DNA of 64,000 bases from Mycolicibacterium rhodesiae (GTDB taxonomy: Bacteria; Actinomycetota; Actinomycetes; Mycobacteriales; Mycobacteriaceae). Within the stretch, counting starts at the first letter, position 1, and every line of letters starts with the position of its first letter. The notes beneath the pieces were generated by a model. The model did not search any database. It was not told the origin of the DNA and saw nothing but the letters and a program-made list of their open reading frames with translations. The stretch is from NCBI RefSeq assembly GCF_002086695.1, contig NZ_MVIH01000015.1, positions 1 to 64,000 of the forward strand. The letters run 5' to 3'. Both the position numbers and the translations under genes were made by a program. Shown here in pieces: positions 19,101 through 28,732 of the stretch.

Positions 19101-22100
19101 CCGTCAACCGCCGGGAAACGTGTTCGCAGGCTCTCCTGATGGTCGACCACATCGGCCAAGGCCGCGCAGAGGGCGTCAGCGTCCAGTTGTCCGTGGAGTC
19201 GCAGCGACACCGGCAGGTTGTAGATCGGGGACGGCCCTTGAAGCTGGTCGACGATCCACAAACGGTTCTGGGCGAAGGACAGCGGCACGACGTCGGGCCT
19301 CGGGCCAGCCACCAATGGCTCGGAACGGGTTTCGTCCCCGGAGATGCGAGGTGCCAACTGTGCAACGGTGGGCGACTCGAACAGCACCCTCACTGCGAGT
19401 ACAGAACCCAGGCTGTTGTTGACGGCCGCGATCAGGCGCATCGCCGACAGCGAATCGCCACCCAGGTCGAAGAAAGAGTCGTCAACGCCGACGCGCTCAG
19501 TACCCAGCACCTGAGCGAAGATGCCCGCCAGAATCTCCTCGGTGGGAGTGCTTGGGGCTCGGTAATTTTCGGTGTCCAAGTAGTCCGGCGCCGGTAGCGC
19601 CCGGCGGTCCAGCTTGCCGCTGACGGTCAGCGGAAGTGCGGACAGTTTCAGCACCGCCGCCGGAACCATGTAAGCCGGTAGCCGTTCGGCGAGCGCAATA
19701 CGAAGTTTGACCGGATCGGCTGTACCGGTGAAATAGCCCACCAGACGCGGATCTCCCGGGCGATCTTCGCGGGCGATCACCACCGCTTGCTCGACCCCGT
19801 CCAAACCCGCCAGAACCGCTTGGATCTCGCCGAGTTCAATGCGATACCCGCGGATCTTGACCTGCTCGTCCGCGCGGCCGAGATATTGCAGCTGCCCGTC
19901 GGTACGCCACCTCACCAGGTCGCCGGTGCGATACATGCGTGTGCCGGGTCCACCGAATGGGCATGGGACGAAACGTGAAGCCGTCAACCCGGTCCGGCCG
20001 ATATAGCCGACACCGACGCCGCTGCCCGCCACGTACAGCTCACCGATGACTCCCTCCGGTACCGGCTGCAATCGCTCGTCGAGGACGAACAAAGCGACGG
20101 TCGGCGGCGGCGCGCCGATCGGCACCTCGGCACCCACCGTCAGGGGTCTACTCATGGTTGCGTACACGGTGATCTCTGTGGGCCCGTAGGCGTTGACGAC
20201 CACCCGGCCGGGCGCCCACTGATCGACCACATCGGGCGGACAGGCCTCGCCGCCGAGCAGCACTGCTACCGACTCCAGTCCCTTCGGATTCAAAGCGGCC
20301 ACCGCAGAAGGTGTTTGAGTGAGGACGTTGACATGCTCCCGGACCAGCAGGGCGTGGAACTCGTCCGGTGACCGGACTACCGCTTCGGGCACCACCACTA
20401 GCCGCCCGCCGCCGAGAAGCGCAGCCCAGATCTCCCACACCGAGAAGTCGAAGGCATAGGAATGACATTGCGTCCACACCTGGTCGGCAGGCAGATCCGG
20501 GTGCGCCGCTGCTGCCAAATGACCGAGGTTGCGGTGCGACAGCGCAACGCCTTTGGGCGTACCCGTCGTGCCCGACGTGTAGATGAGATAGGCAATATCG
20601 TCCGGGGACGGCGCCGGTGGCGGGGTGCTCGGCTGGTGCACGACGCCCGGGTCATCGATATCGACGACCACCAGACCGTGGCCATGCAGCCGCGACCGCA
20701 ATCCGGCGGTCGTGACGGCGGCGACCGGTTGGGCATCAGTGAGCATGAAATCGGTACGCGCTTCCGGCAGCCCGGGATCGATCGCCAGGTAGGCGGCGCC
20801 TACCTTGAGCGCAGCCAGCATGACGACGACGGCATCCGCCGAGCGCTCCAGCATCAACGCCACGCAGTCGCCGGCACCGACACCTGCGCCAGAAAGCCGG
20901 TGCGCCCACCGGTTTGCCGAATCCTCGAGTTCCCGATAGGTCATCGACAGATCGCCGGATGTCAGCGCAACAGCCTCCGGGGCGCGAGCGACCTGCGCGG
21001 CGAACAACTCTGGAACCGATACCGCCTCGACCGCACGCGCAGTCAGCACCGCGCGATTGCCCACCTCGTCAAGACGCGTACGCTCGGCGGAGTCAAGCAC
21101 ATCGATTGATGAGACCCGCCGGGTCGGGTCGGCGGTCATCGCCACCAACACCCGCTCCAGCCGCACAACCAGTGTCTCGATGCTCGTCGCATCGAAGACA
21201 TCGGTGCGGAATTCCACCATGCCAACGATCCCGGTCGGCTCACCAGTGTGGGTCCAGCGTTCGGTCAATGAGAAGGCGAGATCAATCCGTGCGGTGTGCG
21301 TGTCGAGCGGCAGCTGCGTGACCTGGAGCTCCCCCAATGCGAGCGCAATGTCTTCGCTGGCTTCCCCAGGCAGGTTTTGCCAGGCCAGCATTACCTGGAC
21401 CAGGGGATGGTGGTTGAGCGACCGAGTCGGGTTGATCCGTTCGACGACGGCCTCGAAAGGTACATCTTGGTGCTCGTAGGCAGCCAGGCTGCGGGTCCGC
21501 ACCTGCGCCAGGAGGTCGGCAACCGTGGGGTCACCGCCGACGTCGACGCGCAACACCAATGTATTGACGAAGAATCCCACCAGTGCGTCGAGTGCGGGGT
21601 CGCTGCGCCCGCCGATCGGGAATCCCACCGCCACATCGGAACTCGAGCTCACCTTGCCCAGCAGCAAAGCCAGCGCAGCCTGTACTAGCATGAAGCTGGT
21701 CGCGTTGTGCTCGCGGGCCACCGCAGCGATCCGCTGCTGCAGCTCGACGGGCCACTCCCATCCGATCGTGGCGCCTCGTTGATCGGCCACCGGCGGATAG
21801 GGCCGGTCGGTCGGCAACTGCAGCCGCTCGGGCATGCCTGCCAGCGCGTCCTGCCAGTACCCCAGCTGTTCGGCGATGAGGCTATTGTCGTCGTCCAGGT
21901 CTCCGAAATGCGCGCGCTGCCACAAGGTGTAATCGACATATTGGACTGGCAATTCGACCCAGACCGGGTCCAGCCCAGCGGATCGGCAGACGTAGGCTAC
22001 GCCCAAGTCATTCACAAACGGTCCCATCGAGAGACCGTCGGCAGCGATGTGGTGTACGACCGCCACGACCACATGCTCGATGTCGCTGACGCGGAACAGT

Positions 22101-25100
22101 CGCGCCTGCATGGGGATCTCGGCAGCCAGATCGAACGAGTGCAGGGCGACCGCACTGACAGCTTCATCCAGCTGAGCTTGAGACCAGCCGCCCGCATCAA
22201 CCACGTCCCAACCGAAGTCTGCCTGCTCGGCCGGCACCACCAGCTGCTGAGGTATGCCCTCCGGCGCGACAAACTTCGTGCGCAGGCTCTCGTGGCGTCC
22301 CACGACGTCGGCCAGCGCAGCTCCCAGCGCATCGGCATTGAGCGGTCCGTCCAACCGTAGGCCGACCGCCATGTTGTAGGTCGGAGAAGGCCCCTGCAAC
22401 TGGTCAAGGAACCACAACCGGTTCTGCGAGAACGACAACGGGATCACCGAAGGCCGCGCCATAGCGCCCAACGGCTTCAGCCGATCGTCGTCCCCGCCGA
22501 TGCGTGGCGCCAACTGGGCGACCGCGGGCGCCTCGAACAACGTCCGAACCGAAAGATGAGTGTTCAGGCCGGTATTGACAGCGGCGATCAGGCGCATCGC
22601 CGACAGCGAATCCCCACCGAGGTCAAAGAACGAGTCGTCCACGCCGACGCGGCTCAACCCCAGAAGCCTGGCGTAGATCCCGACCAGGATCTCCTCCATC
22701 GCGGTGGCCGGCGGACGGTAAGAGTCGGTGTCCGCGAATTCCGGTGAAGGAAGGGCCCGTCGGTCGAGCTTGCCGTTGACAGTCATCGGCAGTGTGTCGA
22801 CGATCATGATCGCAGCCGGAACCATATATCCTGGCAGGCGTTCTGCCATCGCGGCCCGCACCCTGGCGGGATCGACCGAACCGATGACGTAACCCACCAG
22901 ACGCTTGTCGCCGGGGCGGTCCTCGCGGACCATCACGGCCGCCTGCGCAACTCCATCTACCTCGGCGAGCACCGCACGAACCTCGCCGAGTTCGATGCGG
23001 TACCCGCGAATCTTAACCTGCTCGTCGGCGCGCCCGACGTACCGCAGCTCGCCGTCAGTGCCCCACCGGACCAGATCCCCGGTGCGATACATCCGATCGC
23101 CGGGTGCGCCGAACGGACAAGCGACGAAGCGCGACGACGACAACCCTGGGCGTCGCCAATATCCCAAAGCAGCTTGCGGCCCAGCTACATACAGGTCGCC
23201 GACGACACCAGCTGGAACCGGACGCATCCACTGGTCGAGCACGAAAAACGCCAGGTCCGACAACGGGCCACCAACCGGGCTGACATCGGAATCGGCATCC
23301 CCGTCGACAATCTCCCGGAACGACGCGTGCACCGTCGTCTCGGTGGTGCCGTACATATTCAGCAGACGCGGTGTGCCCTGGTGACGGTCTATCCAGGCGC
23401 GAAGCCGTCGTGGTTCAAGCGCTTCACCGGCGAAGATCACCGCCTGCAGCTTCAGCTGACGTCCGAGCTCGGGTTGAATCGCGTCGGCGGTCTGCAGCGC
23501 ATAGAACGCAGACGGTGTCTGGGACAGGACGGTGACCTGTTCTGCGGCCAAAAGCGCGTGGAATTCTTCCGGCGCGCGGGCAACCGACTCGGGTACCACC
23601 ACCAGCCGTCCGCCGTACAGTAGCGCGCCCCACATCTCGCAGACCGAGACATCGAATGCCAGCGAATGCCACAACGACCACACCTGCTCAGCCATAGCGA
23701 TCTTGGCGTCCATAGCGGCGAGCAGCTGGGTCACATTCTGGTGGGTGATGGCGACACCTTTGGGGATCCCGGTAGTGCCCGATGTGTAGATCAGGTAAGC
23801 GATGTCGTCGGGAGCCGGTCCTTGCGGCGCGGTGTTCGGCTGGCTTGCGACGGCGGGGTCATTCGGGTCGATGATTCGCTGGTTCTGCCCAGACAGCCGT
23901 TCGGCGGACTCGGGGGCGGCGATTATGGCCACCGGAGCGGCGTCTCCCAACACAAGCTGCATACGCGCCGACGGGGCGGCCGGATCGATCGGCACATAGG
24001 CCGCGCCGGTCTTGAGCACCGCCAAAATCGACACGATCGCATCAGCCGAACGCTGCAACACCAGCGCCACGCGCTGTCCCGGGCCAATCCCCTTGCCTGC
24101 CAAGAAGTGTGCGAATCGGTTGGTTATCTCATCGAGCTCGCGGTAGGTCCAGGTGCGCTCGCCCCATGTGAGCGCCCCGGTCTCCGGGGCGCGTGCCACC
24201 TGCGCGGCGAACAAGGCGGGGATCGTATTCAGCGGCTGAGCTGTTTTTCTCAGTGCGGCGCGGTTGCTCCACCGATCCACGTCGACGTGTTCGACGTCGC
24301 CCAGTATGTCGATCGTGGAGAGCGGCTGGGCTGGGTCGGCGGTCATGGCCGCGAGTACGCGCTTGAACCGCTCGATCAGTGCTTGCACATCGGCCGCGTC
24401 GAACAAGTCGGCGTCGTACTCGACGCGCAGGGTCAGCTCGTCGCCCGGCAGGGCCTGCATCGCGATGGGGTAATGGTTGTACTCGCGGTGCGCGAAGTCC
24501 GTTACCTCCAAACTGGCATCGCCCGACAGTTCCGCGACAGCGATTGGATAGTTCTCGTAGACGAAGAACGTGTCGAAAAGGTGGTCCTGACCCGTCACGC
24601 GATGAATCTCACTGAGCGACAAGTGCTGATGGTCCAGCGTCTGAGCGTGATCATTCTGCAACTGATCGAGCAGATCCGAGGTAGTGGTCGACGTCGCAAT
24701 CCTGACCCGCACCGGCACGGTATTGGTCAGCAAGCCCACCATCAGGTCCGCGCCCAACACCTCATCGGACCGCCCCGACACCGAGGTCCCGAATGCGACA
24801 TCACGCTGTCCGGTCAGCGACATCAACACCCGCGCGAAAGCGCCCTGCAACACCGTGCTGACCGTGGTCTGACAGGAGCGGGCCAACTCACCGACGGCCC
24901 GCGTGATCTGCTCGGACGCCGTCGAGCAGACAACCTCGCGCCGTCCCAGACTGGCCCGGCCTGCAGCACCCAGCAGCGTCGGAGTGTCGAACCCTGCCAG
25001 CACCCGACGCCAGGCGGTGCGAGCAGCATCAAGATCGCGATTGGTCAACCAAGTGACGAATCGTCGATACGGCGCGGCCGGACGGAGCCGTCGCCCGCAA

Positions 25101-28100
25101 TAGCTCGCAAACACCTCGCTCAGCAGGATCGGTAGCGACCAGCCGTCCAGCACGATGTGGTGGTTGGTCAACACGAACCGGTACCGATCGGGTGCGGTAC
25201 GGATCAGCGCGGCCCGCAACGCCGGCTGATTGCCCAACTCGCACACCGCGATACGTTCGGCTGCGCAAACCTGCGCGATCAGGGCCTCGCCGTCGGCCCC
25301 ATCCAACTCGAAGTACTGCCAGGGCACCGCAGGCTCGGCAGGAATGACCTGTACCGGTTCGTCGAACCGTTGAGAGAACCGGGCCGCGAGGTTGGGGTGA
25401 CGGCCCACCACCGCCTGTACCGCCGCGTTCAGCCGGTCCGGATCGAGCGGACCGGTCACGTTCACGTACAGCTGAACCGCGTAGACATCGTCGCCACCCA
25501 GCGCCGCACTCGCGTGGAACAACAATCCCTGTTGCAACGGAGTCAGTGGCAGAACGTCAGCGATCCGCATGGCGTCGTTGGACCCCGTCGAGCTGCTCTT
25601 GGCGACGACGGGTGTCGGAGCGGGCGACTCGGCGACAGCCGGCTCCGGCCGAGCCTCGTCCCCACCGATGAGTACCGCCAACCGCGCGACCGTGGGCGCT
25701 TCGAACAGCGCCCGCACCGAAAGCCGAGTCTTCAAGCCGGTATTGACCGCGGCGATCAGTCGCATCGCGGACAGCGAGTCCCCGCCCAAATTAAAGAACG
25801 GATCGTCCACGCTGACGCGCTCCACACCCAGAACCTTGGCGTAGATGTCGGCGAGCACCTCCTCCACCACGGTCGACGGCGGACGGTAATGGGTGGCGTC
25901 GGAGAACTCGGGTGCCGGTAGGGCTTTAGTGTCGAGCTTGCCGTTGACCGTCAGCGGTAACGCGTCGATCGCGACGACGGCGGCAGGAACCATGTAGGCC
26001 GGGAGCCGCTCTGCCACAGCCGCACGGACTTTCACCGGGTCGGCAGACCCGGTGATGTAGCCAACCAGGCGCTTGTCACCGGCACGGTCCTCGCGGGCGA
26101 TCACGACCGCCTGCTCGACCCCATCGACATCGTTCAGCGCAGCCTGGATCTCGCCAAGCTCGATCCGATAGCCGCGGATCTTGACCTGCTCGTCAGCACG
26201 CCCCACGTACTCGAGCTGCCCGTCGGCGTTCCAGCGCACCAGGTCGCCGGTGCGATACATCCGCGATCCCTGCGCCCCGAACGGGCATGCCACGAAACGT
26301 GTTCCAGACAATCCCGCCCGGCCGACGTAGCCATAGGCCAATCCGGAGCCGGCCACATAGAGTTCGCCGACCACACCCGCAGGGACCGGCTGCAACCAGC
26401 CGTCGAGAACAAAGAAACCGAGATTGGCCAGCGGACGCCCGATCGGGCTGACCGCGTTGTCGGTATCAGCAGGGAGGACTTCGCGGAACGAGGCGTGCAC
26501 CGTCGTCTCGGTGATGCCATACATGTTGATCATCCGCGGCGAGCCGGGATGATTCTGCAACCAGGCCCGAAGACGGTGTGGTTCAAGGGCTTCCCCACCG
26601 AACACCACAGCCTTGAGCGCAAGCTGCTTCGAAGCCTCCATGGGCGCGTCAACACTTTGCAGCGCGTAGAACGCCGACGGGGTTTGGCTCAACACGTCGA
26701 CCCGCTCGGCAACCAACAAGGCGTAGAAGTCTTCTGCCGAGCGGACAACCGCATCAGGCACGACGACCACCCGGCCGCCATACAACAGAGCACCCCAGAT
26801 CTCCCACACCGAAAAGTCGAACGCCAGCGAATGGCACTGCGTCCACACCTGTTCCGCCAGCTCCATATCGGTGGCCAGCGCCGCCAGCAGACGGGTGACG
26901 TTCTGATGCGGAATAGCCACACCCTTGGGCGTGCCGGTGGTGCCCGACGTGTAGATGATGTACGCGATATCGTCCGGCGCAGGCCCTGGCAGCGCCGTAC
27001 TCGGCTGGCTATCGACGACCTCATCGTGAAAGTCGACGACCAGCAGATCCCGTCCACCGAGATAGGGACGCAGCTCAGCTGTGGTGATCGCGGCGACCGG
27101 CGCGGCGTCGTCGAGCACGAACTCCATCCGCGCCTCCGGCACCGACGGATCGATCGCAACATAAGTCGCACCGGTCTTCAGCACCGCCAAGATCGCCGCG
27201 ATCGCCTCATCCGACCGCGGCAACAACAACGCCACCCGCTGACCCGGACCCGCACCATGCGAAACCAAGACATGAGCCAACCGATTCGTCGCCTCATCCA
27301 ACGCGCGATACGACCACGACCGCTCACCACAACTCAACGCCACCGCATCCGGCACCCGCGCCACCTGCTCAGCGAACAACGCCGGAATCGAGACCGGCGC
27401 GCTCATCGGTTCCACAAGCACAGCCCGATTGCCCCACACCCCAAGAGAATCCCGCTCCACGCGATCAAGCACATCGATCGACGACAACCGCCGCGTGGGA
27501 TCCGCCGTCATCGCGACCAACACTCGTTCGAGTCGCTCGATGAGAGCTTCGACATCGGCCGCGTCGAATACGTCCGTGTCGAACTCGACGCGCAGCATCA
27601 GCTCGTCGCCGGGTACCGCCTGTATCGCGAGGGGGTAGTGGTTGTATTCGTGGTGGGCGAAGTTGGTTACAGCCAGCCCGTCGGTGCCTGATAGCTTGGC
27701 GGCGTCGATCGGATAGTTCTCGTAGACGAAGAACGTGTCGAACAGCTGGTCCTGCCCCGTGGCACGGTGAATCTCGTTGAGCGCCAAGTGCTGATGGTCC
27801 AGGGTCTGAGCATGATCGTTCTGCAGCTGGTTCAGTAGGTCGGCTGTGGTGGTCTCCGCCGTGATGCCGGCCCGCACCGGCACGGTGTTGATCAGCAGCC
27901 CCACCATGGAGTTCGCGCCCAGCATCTCATCCGGCCGGCCGGACACGGTGGTGCCGAATGCGACATCGCGCTGAGAAGTCAGCGACATCAATGCGCGGGC
28001 ATAGGCGCCTTGCAATACCGTGCTGACAGTCGTGTGGCATGAGCGCGCCAACTCGCCAACTGCCCGCGTGATGTCCTCGGACAGCTGAAACGACGCGACG

Positions 28101-28732
28101 TCGCGGCCGCAGGGTTCCTGGCCCACCGGCCTGACGAGCGTCGGGGTATCGAAACCGGCCAGCACCTCACCCCATGCCGCACGCGCGGCATGGAGATCGC
28201 GGCCGGTCAGCCAGGTGACAAACCGCCGGTAGGGTGCCGCCGGCGGCAGGCGCCGGCCGTAATAGCTCGCAAATACCTCACCCAGCAGGATCGGTAACGA
28301 CCAACCGTCCAAGACGATGTGGTGGTTGGTCAGCACGAACCGATATTCGTCGGCGCCCGTGCGAATCAGCGCCGCACGAAACGCGGGCTGATTGCCAAAC
28401 TCGCACACCGCGATACGTTCGGACGCGCAGAATTCCGCGATCTGTTCCTCGCTGCCGTCGGCATCCATCTCGACGTACTGCCAGGGCACCGTCGGCTCGG
28501 CGAGGATGATCTGGACCGGCTCGTCGTACTTTTGGGAGAACCGTGCCGCCACGTTGGGATGACGGGCCACGACTGCCTGCACTGCCGCGTGTAACCGCTC
28601 GGGATCCAGGGGACCACTCAAGCTGACATACAGCTGTACTGCATAGACGTCGTCGTCACCTTGCGCCGCGCCGGCGTGGAACAACAACCCCTGCTGCAGA
28701 GGAGTCAGAGGCAGTACATCAGCTATCTGCAT
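13133..28732 (-). CDS. Giant non-ribosomal peptide synthetase NRPS2: four modules plus terminal A-less C-PCP
   Basis: A 5,199-residue NRPS. Order, rough residues: C 5-400, A 425-930, PCP Ser986; C 1055-1460, A 1480-1990, PCP Ser2042; C 2090-2520, A 2545-3040, PCP Ser3094; C 3140-3570, A 3595-4115, PCP Ser4165, E 4215-4650; C 4690-5100, PCP Ser5160. All C and E domains keep HHxxxDG; the E domain has EGHGR and TVGWFT. Pocket residues I extracted by hand against GrsA: A2 DFWSVGMVHK and A5 the same (Thr-like); A3 DVCSIAMVHK; A4 DFWTLGAVYK (not assigned). C domains 2, 3 and the last are of the LPLTPLQQGLLFH type (D-L-like); C4 and C5 are LSFAQNRLW type (L-L-like). No thioesterase or reductase follows; the protein stops 30-40 residues after the last PCP serine. 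ATG 28732 overlaps the NRPS1 stop by 14 nt, implying translational coupling. Related to but distinct from GPL Mps proteins. Confidence 0.93.
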   Translation of the reverse strand: MQIADVLPLTPLQQGLLFHAGAAQGDDDVYAVQLYVSLSGPLDPERLHAAVQAVVARHPNVAARFSQKYDEPVQIILAEPTVPWQYVEMDADGSEEQIAEFCASERIAVCEFGNQPAFRAALIRTGADEYRFVLTNHHIVLDGWSLPILLGEVFASYYGRRLPPAAPYRRFVTWLTGRDLHAARAAWGEVLAGFDTPTLVRPVGQEPCGRDVASFQLSEDITRAVGELARSCHTTVSTVLQGAYARALMSLTSQRDVAFGTTVSGRPDEMLGANSMVGLLINTVPVRAGITAETTTADLLNQLQNDHAQTLDHQHLALNEIHRATGQDQLFDTFFVYENYPIDAAKLSGTDGLAVTNFAHHEYNHYPLAIQAVPGDELMLRVEFDTDVFDAADVEALIERLERVLVAMTADPTRRLSSIDVLDRVERDSLGVWGNRAVLVEPMSAPVSIPALFAEQVARVPDAVALSCGERSWSYRALDEATNRLAHVLVSHGAGPGQRVALLLPRSDEAIAAILAVLKTGATYVAIDPSVPEARMEFVLDDAAPVAAITTAELRPYLGGRDLLVVDFHDEVVDSQPSTALPGPAPDDIAYIIYTSGTTGTPKGVAIPHQNVTRLLAALATDMELAEQVWTQCHSLAFDFSVWEIWGALLYGGRVVVVPDAVVRSAEDFYALLVAERVDVLSQTPSAFYALQSVDAPMEASKQLALKAVVFGGEALEPHRLRAWLQNHPGSPRMINMYGITETTVHASFREVLPADTDNAVSPIGRPLANLGFFVLDGWLQPVPAGVVGELYVAGSGLAYGYVGRAGLSGTRFVACPFGAQGSRMYRTGDLVRWNADGQLEYVGRADEQVKIRGYRIELGEIQAALNDVDGVEQAVVIAREDRAGDKRLVGYITGSADPVKVRAAVAERLPAYMVPAAVVAIDALPLTVNGKLDTKALPAPEFSDATHYRPPSTVVEEVLADIYAKVLGVERVSVDDPFFNLGGDSLSAMRLIAAVNTGLKTRLSVRALFEAPTVARLAVLIGGDEARPEPAVAESPAPTPVVAKSSSTGSNDAMRIADVLPLTPLQQGLLFHASAALGGDDVYAVQLYVNVTGPLDPDRLNAAVQAVVGRHPNLAARFSQRFDEPVQVIPAEPAVPWQYFELDGADGEALIAQVCAAERIAVCELGNQPALRAALIRTAPDRYRFVLTNHHIVLDGWSLPILLSEVFASYCGRRLRPAAPYRRFVTWLTNRDLDAARTAWRRVLAGFDTPTLLGAAGRASLGRREVVCSTASEQITRAVGELARSCQTTVSTVLQGAFARVLMSLTGQRDVAFGTSVSGRSDEVLGADLMVGLLTNTVPVRVRIATSTTTSDLLDQLQNDHAQTLDHQHLSLSEIHRVTGQDHLFDTFFVYENYPIAVAELSGDASLEVTDFAHREYNHYPIAMQALPGDELTLRVEYDADLFDAADVQALIERFKRVLAAMTADPAQPLSTIDILGDVEHVDVDRWSNRAALRKTAQPLNTIPALFAAQVARAPETGALTWGERTWTYRELDEITNRFAHFLAGKGIGPGQRVALVLQRSADAIVSILAVLKTGAAYVPIDPAAPSARMQLVLGDAAPVAIIAAPESAERLSGQNQRIIDPNDPAVASQPNTAPQGPAPDDIAYLIYTSGTTGIPKGVAITHQNVTQLLAAMDAKIAMAEQVWSLWHSLAFDVSVCEMWGALLYGGRLVVVPESVARAPEEFHALLAAEQVTVLSQTPSAFYALQTADAIQPELGRQLKLQAVIFAGEALEPRRLRAWIDRHQGTPRLLNMYGTTETTVHASFREIVDGDADSDVSPVGGPLSDLAFFVLDQWMRPVPAGVVGDLYVAGPQAALGYWRRPGLSSSRFVACPFGAPGDRMYRTGDLVRWGTDGELRYVGRADEQVKIRGYRIELGEVRAVLAEVDGVAQAAVMVREDRPGDKRLVGYVIGSVDPARVRAAMAERLPGYMVPAAIMIVDTLPMTVNGKLDRRALPSPEFADTDSYRPPATAMEEILVGIYARLLGLSRVGVDDSFFDLGGDSLSAMRLIAAVNTGLNTHLSVRTLFEAPAVAQLAPRIGGDDDRLKPLGAMARPSVIPLSFSQNRLWFLDQLQGPSPTYNMAVGLRLDGPLNADALGAALADVVGRHESLRTKFVAPEGIPQQLVVPAEQADFGWDVVDAGGWSQAQLDEAVSAVALHSFDLAAEIPMQARLFRVSDIEHVVVAVVHHIAADGLSMGPFVNDLGVAYVCRSAGLDPVWVELPVQYVDYTLWQRAHFGDLDDDNSLIAEQLGYWQDALAGMPERLQLPTDRPYPPVADQRGATIGWEWPVELQQRIAAVAREHNATSFMLVQAALALLLGKVSSSSDVAVGFPIGGRSDPALDALVGFFVNTLVLRVDVGGDPTVADLLAQVRTRSLAAYEHQDVPFEAVVERINPTRSLNHHPLVQVMLAWQNLPGEASEDIALALGELQVTQLPLDTHTARIDLAFSLTERWTHTGEPTGIVGMVEFRTDVFDATSIETLVVRLERVLVAMTADPTRRVSSIDVLDSAERTRLDEVGNRAVLTARAVEAVSVPELFAAQVARAPEAVALTSGDLSMTYRELEDSANRWAHRLSGAGVGAGDCVALMLERSADAVVVMLAALKVGAAYLAIDPGLPEARTDFMLTDAQPVAAVTTAGLRSRLHGHGLVVVDIDDPGVVHQPSTPPPAPSPDDIAYLIYTSGTTGTPKGVALSHRNLGHLAAAAHPDLPADQVWTQCHSYAFDFSVWEIWAALLGGGRLVVVPEAVVRSPDEFHALLVREHVNVLTQTPSAVAALNPKGLESVAVLLGGEACPPDVVDQWAPGRVVVNAYGPTEITVYATMSRPLTVGAEVPIGAPPPTVALFVLDERLQPVPEGVIGELYVAGSGVGVGYIGRTGLTASRFVPCPFGGPGTRMYRTGDLVRWRTDGQLQYLGRADEQVKIRGYRIELGEIQAVLAGLDGVEQAVVIAREDRPGDPRLVGYFTGTADPVKLRIALAERLPAYMVPAAVLKLSALPLTVSGKLDRRALPAPDYLDTENYRAPSTPTEEILAGIFAQVLGTERVGVDDSFFDLGGDSLSAMRLIAAVNNSLGSVLAVRVLFESPTVAQLAPRISGDETRSEPLVAGPRPDVVPLSFAQNRLWIVDQLQGPSPIYNLPVSLRLHGQLDADALCAALADVVDHQESLRTRFPAVDGVPQQLIVPTEAADFGWAVIDATDWSENELADAIDATTRYTFDLSSEIPMQARLFRVAGDEHVLVAVVHHIAADGWSIAPLVRDLGVAYASRSADEAPGWADLAVQYVDFTLWQRSQLGDLDDIDSRISAELAYWEVALAGMPEQVQLPTDRPYPLVADYRGARVDVEWPAELQQQVGRVARENNATPFMVIQTALAVLLSNLSANNDVAVGFPIAGRGDTALDELVGFFVNTLVLRVDLSGNPSFAELLAQVRRRSLAAYEHQDVPFEVLVERLKPTRSMAHHPLVQVVLAWQNFGWQAGDAAGLSLGELHVEPMAVDTKTARMDLTFNLAERWTDDGEPAGIGGAVEFRTDVFDAVRIENLVDRLQRVLAEMTGDPAQQMSALDVLDPAERAHLDQIGNRAVLSQSVSTPDTIASLFAAQAARTPDALAVSFEGVSMTYRELDEATDRAARVLAGRGAGPGQRVALLLPRSADAIVAMVAVVKTGATYVPIDPSVPDVRRQFVLSDAKPVAAVTTTALAELLDGQALSVIDTNDLFHGAADPGAVVAQAHPDDVAYIIYTSGTTGTPKGVAIPHRNVIRLLQTLDADMDMTGLAWSQCHSLAFDFSVWEIWGALLYGGRVVVVPDAVVRSPEDLHALLVSEQVGVLSQTPSAFYALQTADAANPELGSQLKLETVVFGGEALEPQKMRAWLENHPPGTPRLINMYGITETTVHASFREIVAGDADSAVSPIGVPLGHLGFFVLDTLLRPVPAGVVGELYVAGAGVADGYIGRPGLSSTRFVACPFGEPGARMYRTGDLMAWGADGELRYMGRSDEQVKIRGYRIELGEIQSALNELDGVVQAVVIAREDRPGDKRLVGYVTGEVDPAAVRAALGERLPSYMVPSVVVAIDALPLTVNGKLDTKALPAPDYQDVNSYRAPSDAMEEVLAGIYAQVLGLERVGVDESFFELGGDSILSMQVVARARAAGVLCRPRDIFVEQTVAGLARVATLADGDTDVIDEGVGPLLATPIIQWLHDVQGPVDQFNQTVLIQAPVGVTEDDVLVVLQAVLDRHAMLRMRVDDDGVGGWSLIVPEPGSVNARTCLHTVDVLSDEAVTKARSRLNPATGAMVSALWAVPTGQLLMIAHHLAVDGVSWRILLEDFNLAWAQIHGGQPVELHTPRTSFARWASILTERAYHPEVVDQVQRWRDIAAIPPPLPAVQPVVDTYANAGSLSVELDSETTRMLLGEVPAAFHAGVNDILLIAYGLALTEFLGIAGAPVVIDAEGHGRQEEVADVDLSRTVGWFTTKYPISLAVGGLDWGQVLAGDAELGPIIKDAKEQLRALPEGLTYGLLRYLNNDVDLGGADPTIGFNYLGRMSGGGGQVSGDFWEIRADGWKVIGAASAVPMPLMHTVELNAGTVETVDGPRLRAGWTWALSALDHAQVSRLSELWFDALAGICAHVHGGGGGLTPSDIAPARLTQQQIDDLCQEHEVADVLPLTPLQQGLLFHASVAHSSGDDVYAVQMSVTLNGRLDRYRLQEAVQAAVQRHPNLAARFCEPGGQEPVQVIPANPVVPWQYVDVSRETEDRDRKIAQLSAAERAAVCDLAAQSAFRAALIRVAPDQHRLVLTNHHILLDGWSTTVLLQEVFAGYYGQRLPAAVPYRRFITWLADRDLPAARSAWREVLDGFGTPTLVGPPDVGVGPRSVISLRVSEEMTQALNELARSRHTTVSTVLQAAWTQLLIAMTGQRDVAFGVVVAGRQPEITGADSMVGLLINTVPMRVRIAAETTVAGLLDQLQDSRSRTLDHEFLGLNEIHRIAGQSKLFDTVFVFENYPAETSMLSGADGLNVTDVDSRDYYHYPLTVQAVPGTELELRIQYRADIFGDNSIQRLIEQLNRSLASLVADVGQPLAPLELRDHQPLRTAPKIEHRGYSAPVTDVEKTLCSIYARVLGVDIVGIDDSFFDLGGDSLSAMQTVAAVNTAFDSRVTLPAFLATPTVRELGKQIAAR
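25906..27517 (-). repeat. 1,612-bp direct repeat, copy in NRPS2 module 2 (A domain)
   Basis: Identical, wherever I compared it, to 30434-32045 (offset 4,528). It runs from the C-A linker (residue about 406) to just past the A10 motif (residue about 943), so it spans almost exactly one adenylation domain. Boundaries were read base by base: 25905 and 27518 are the first mismatches. See the paired copy. Confidence 0.95.
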
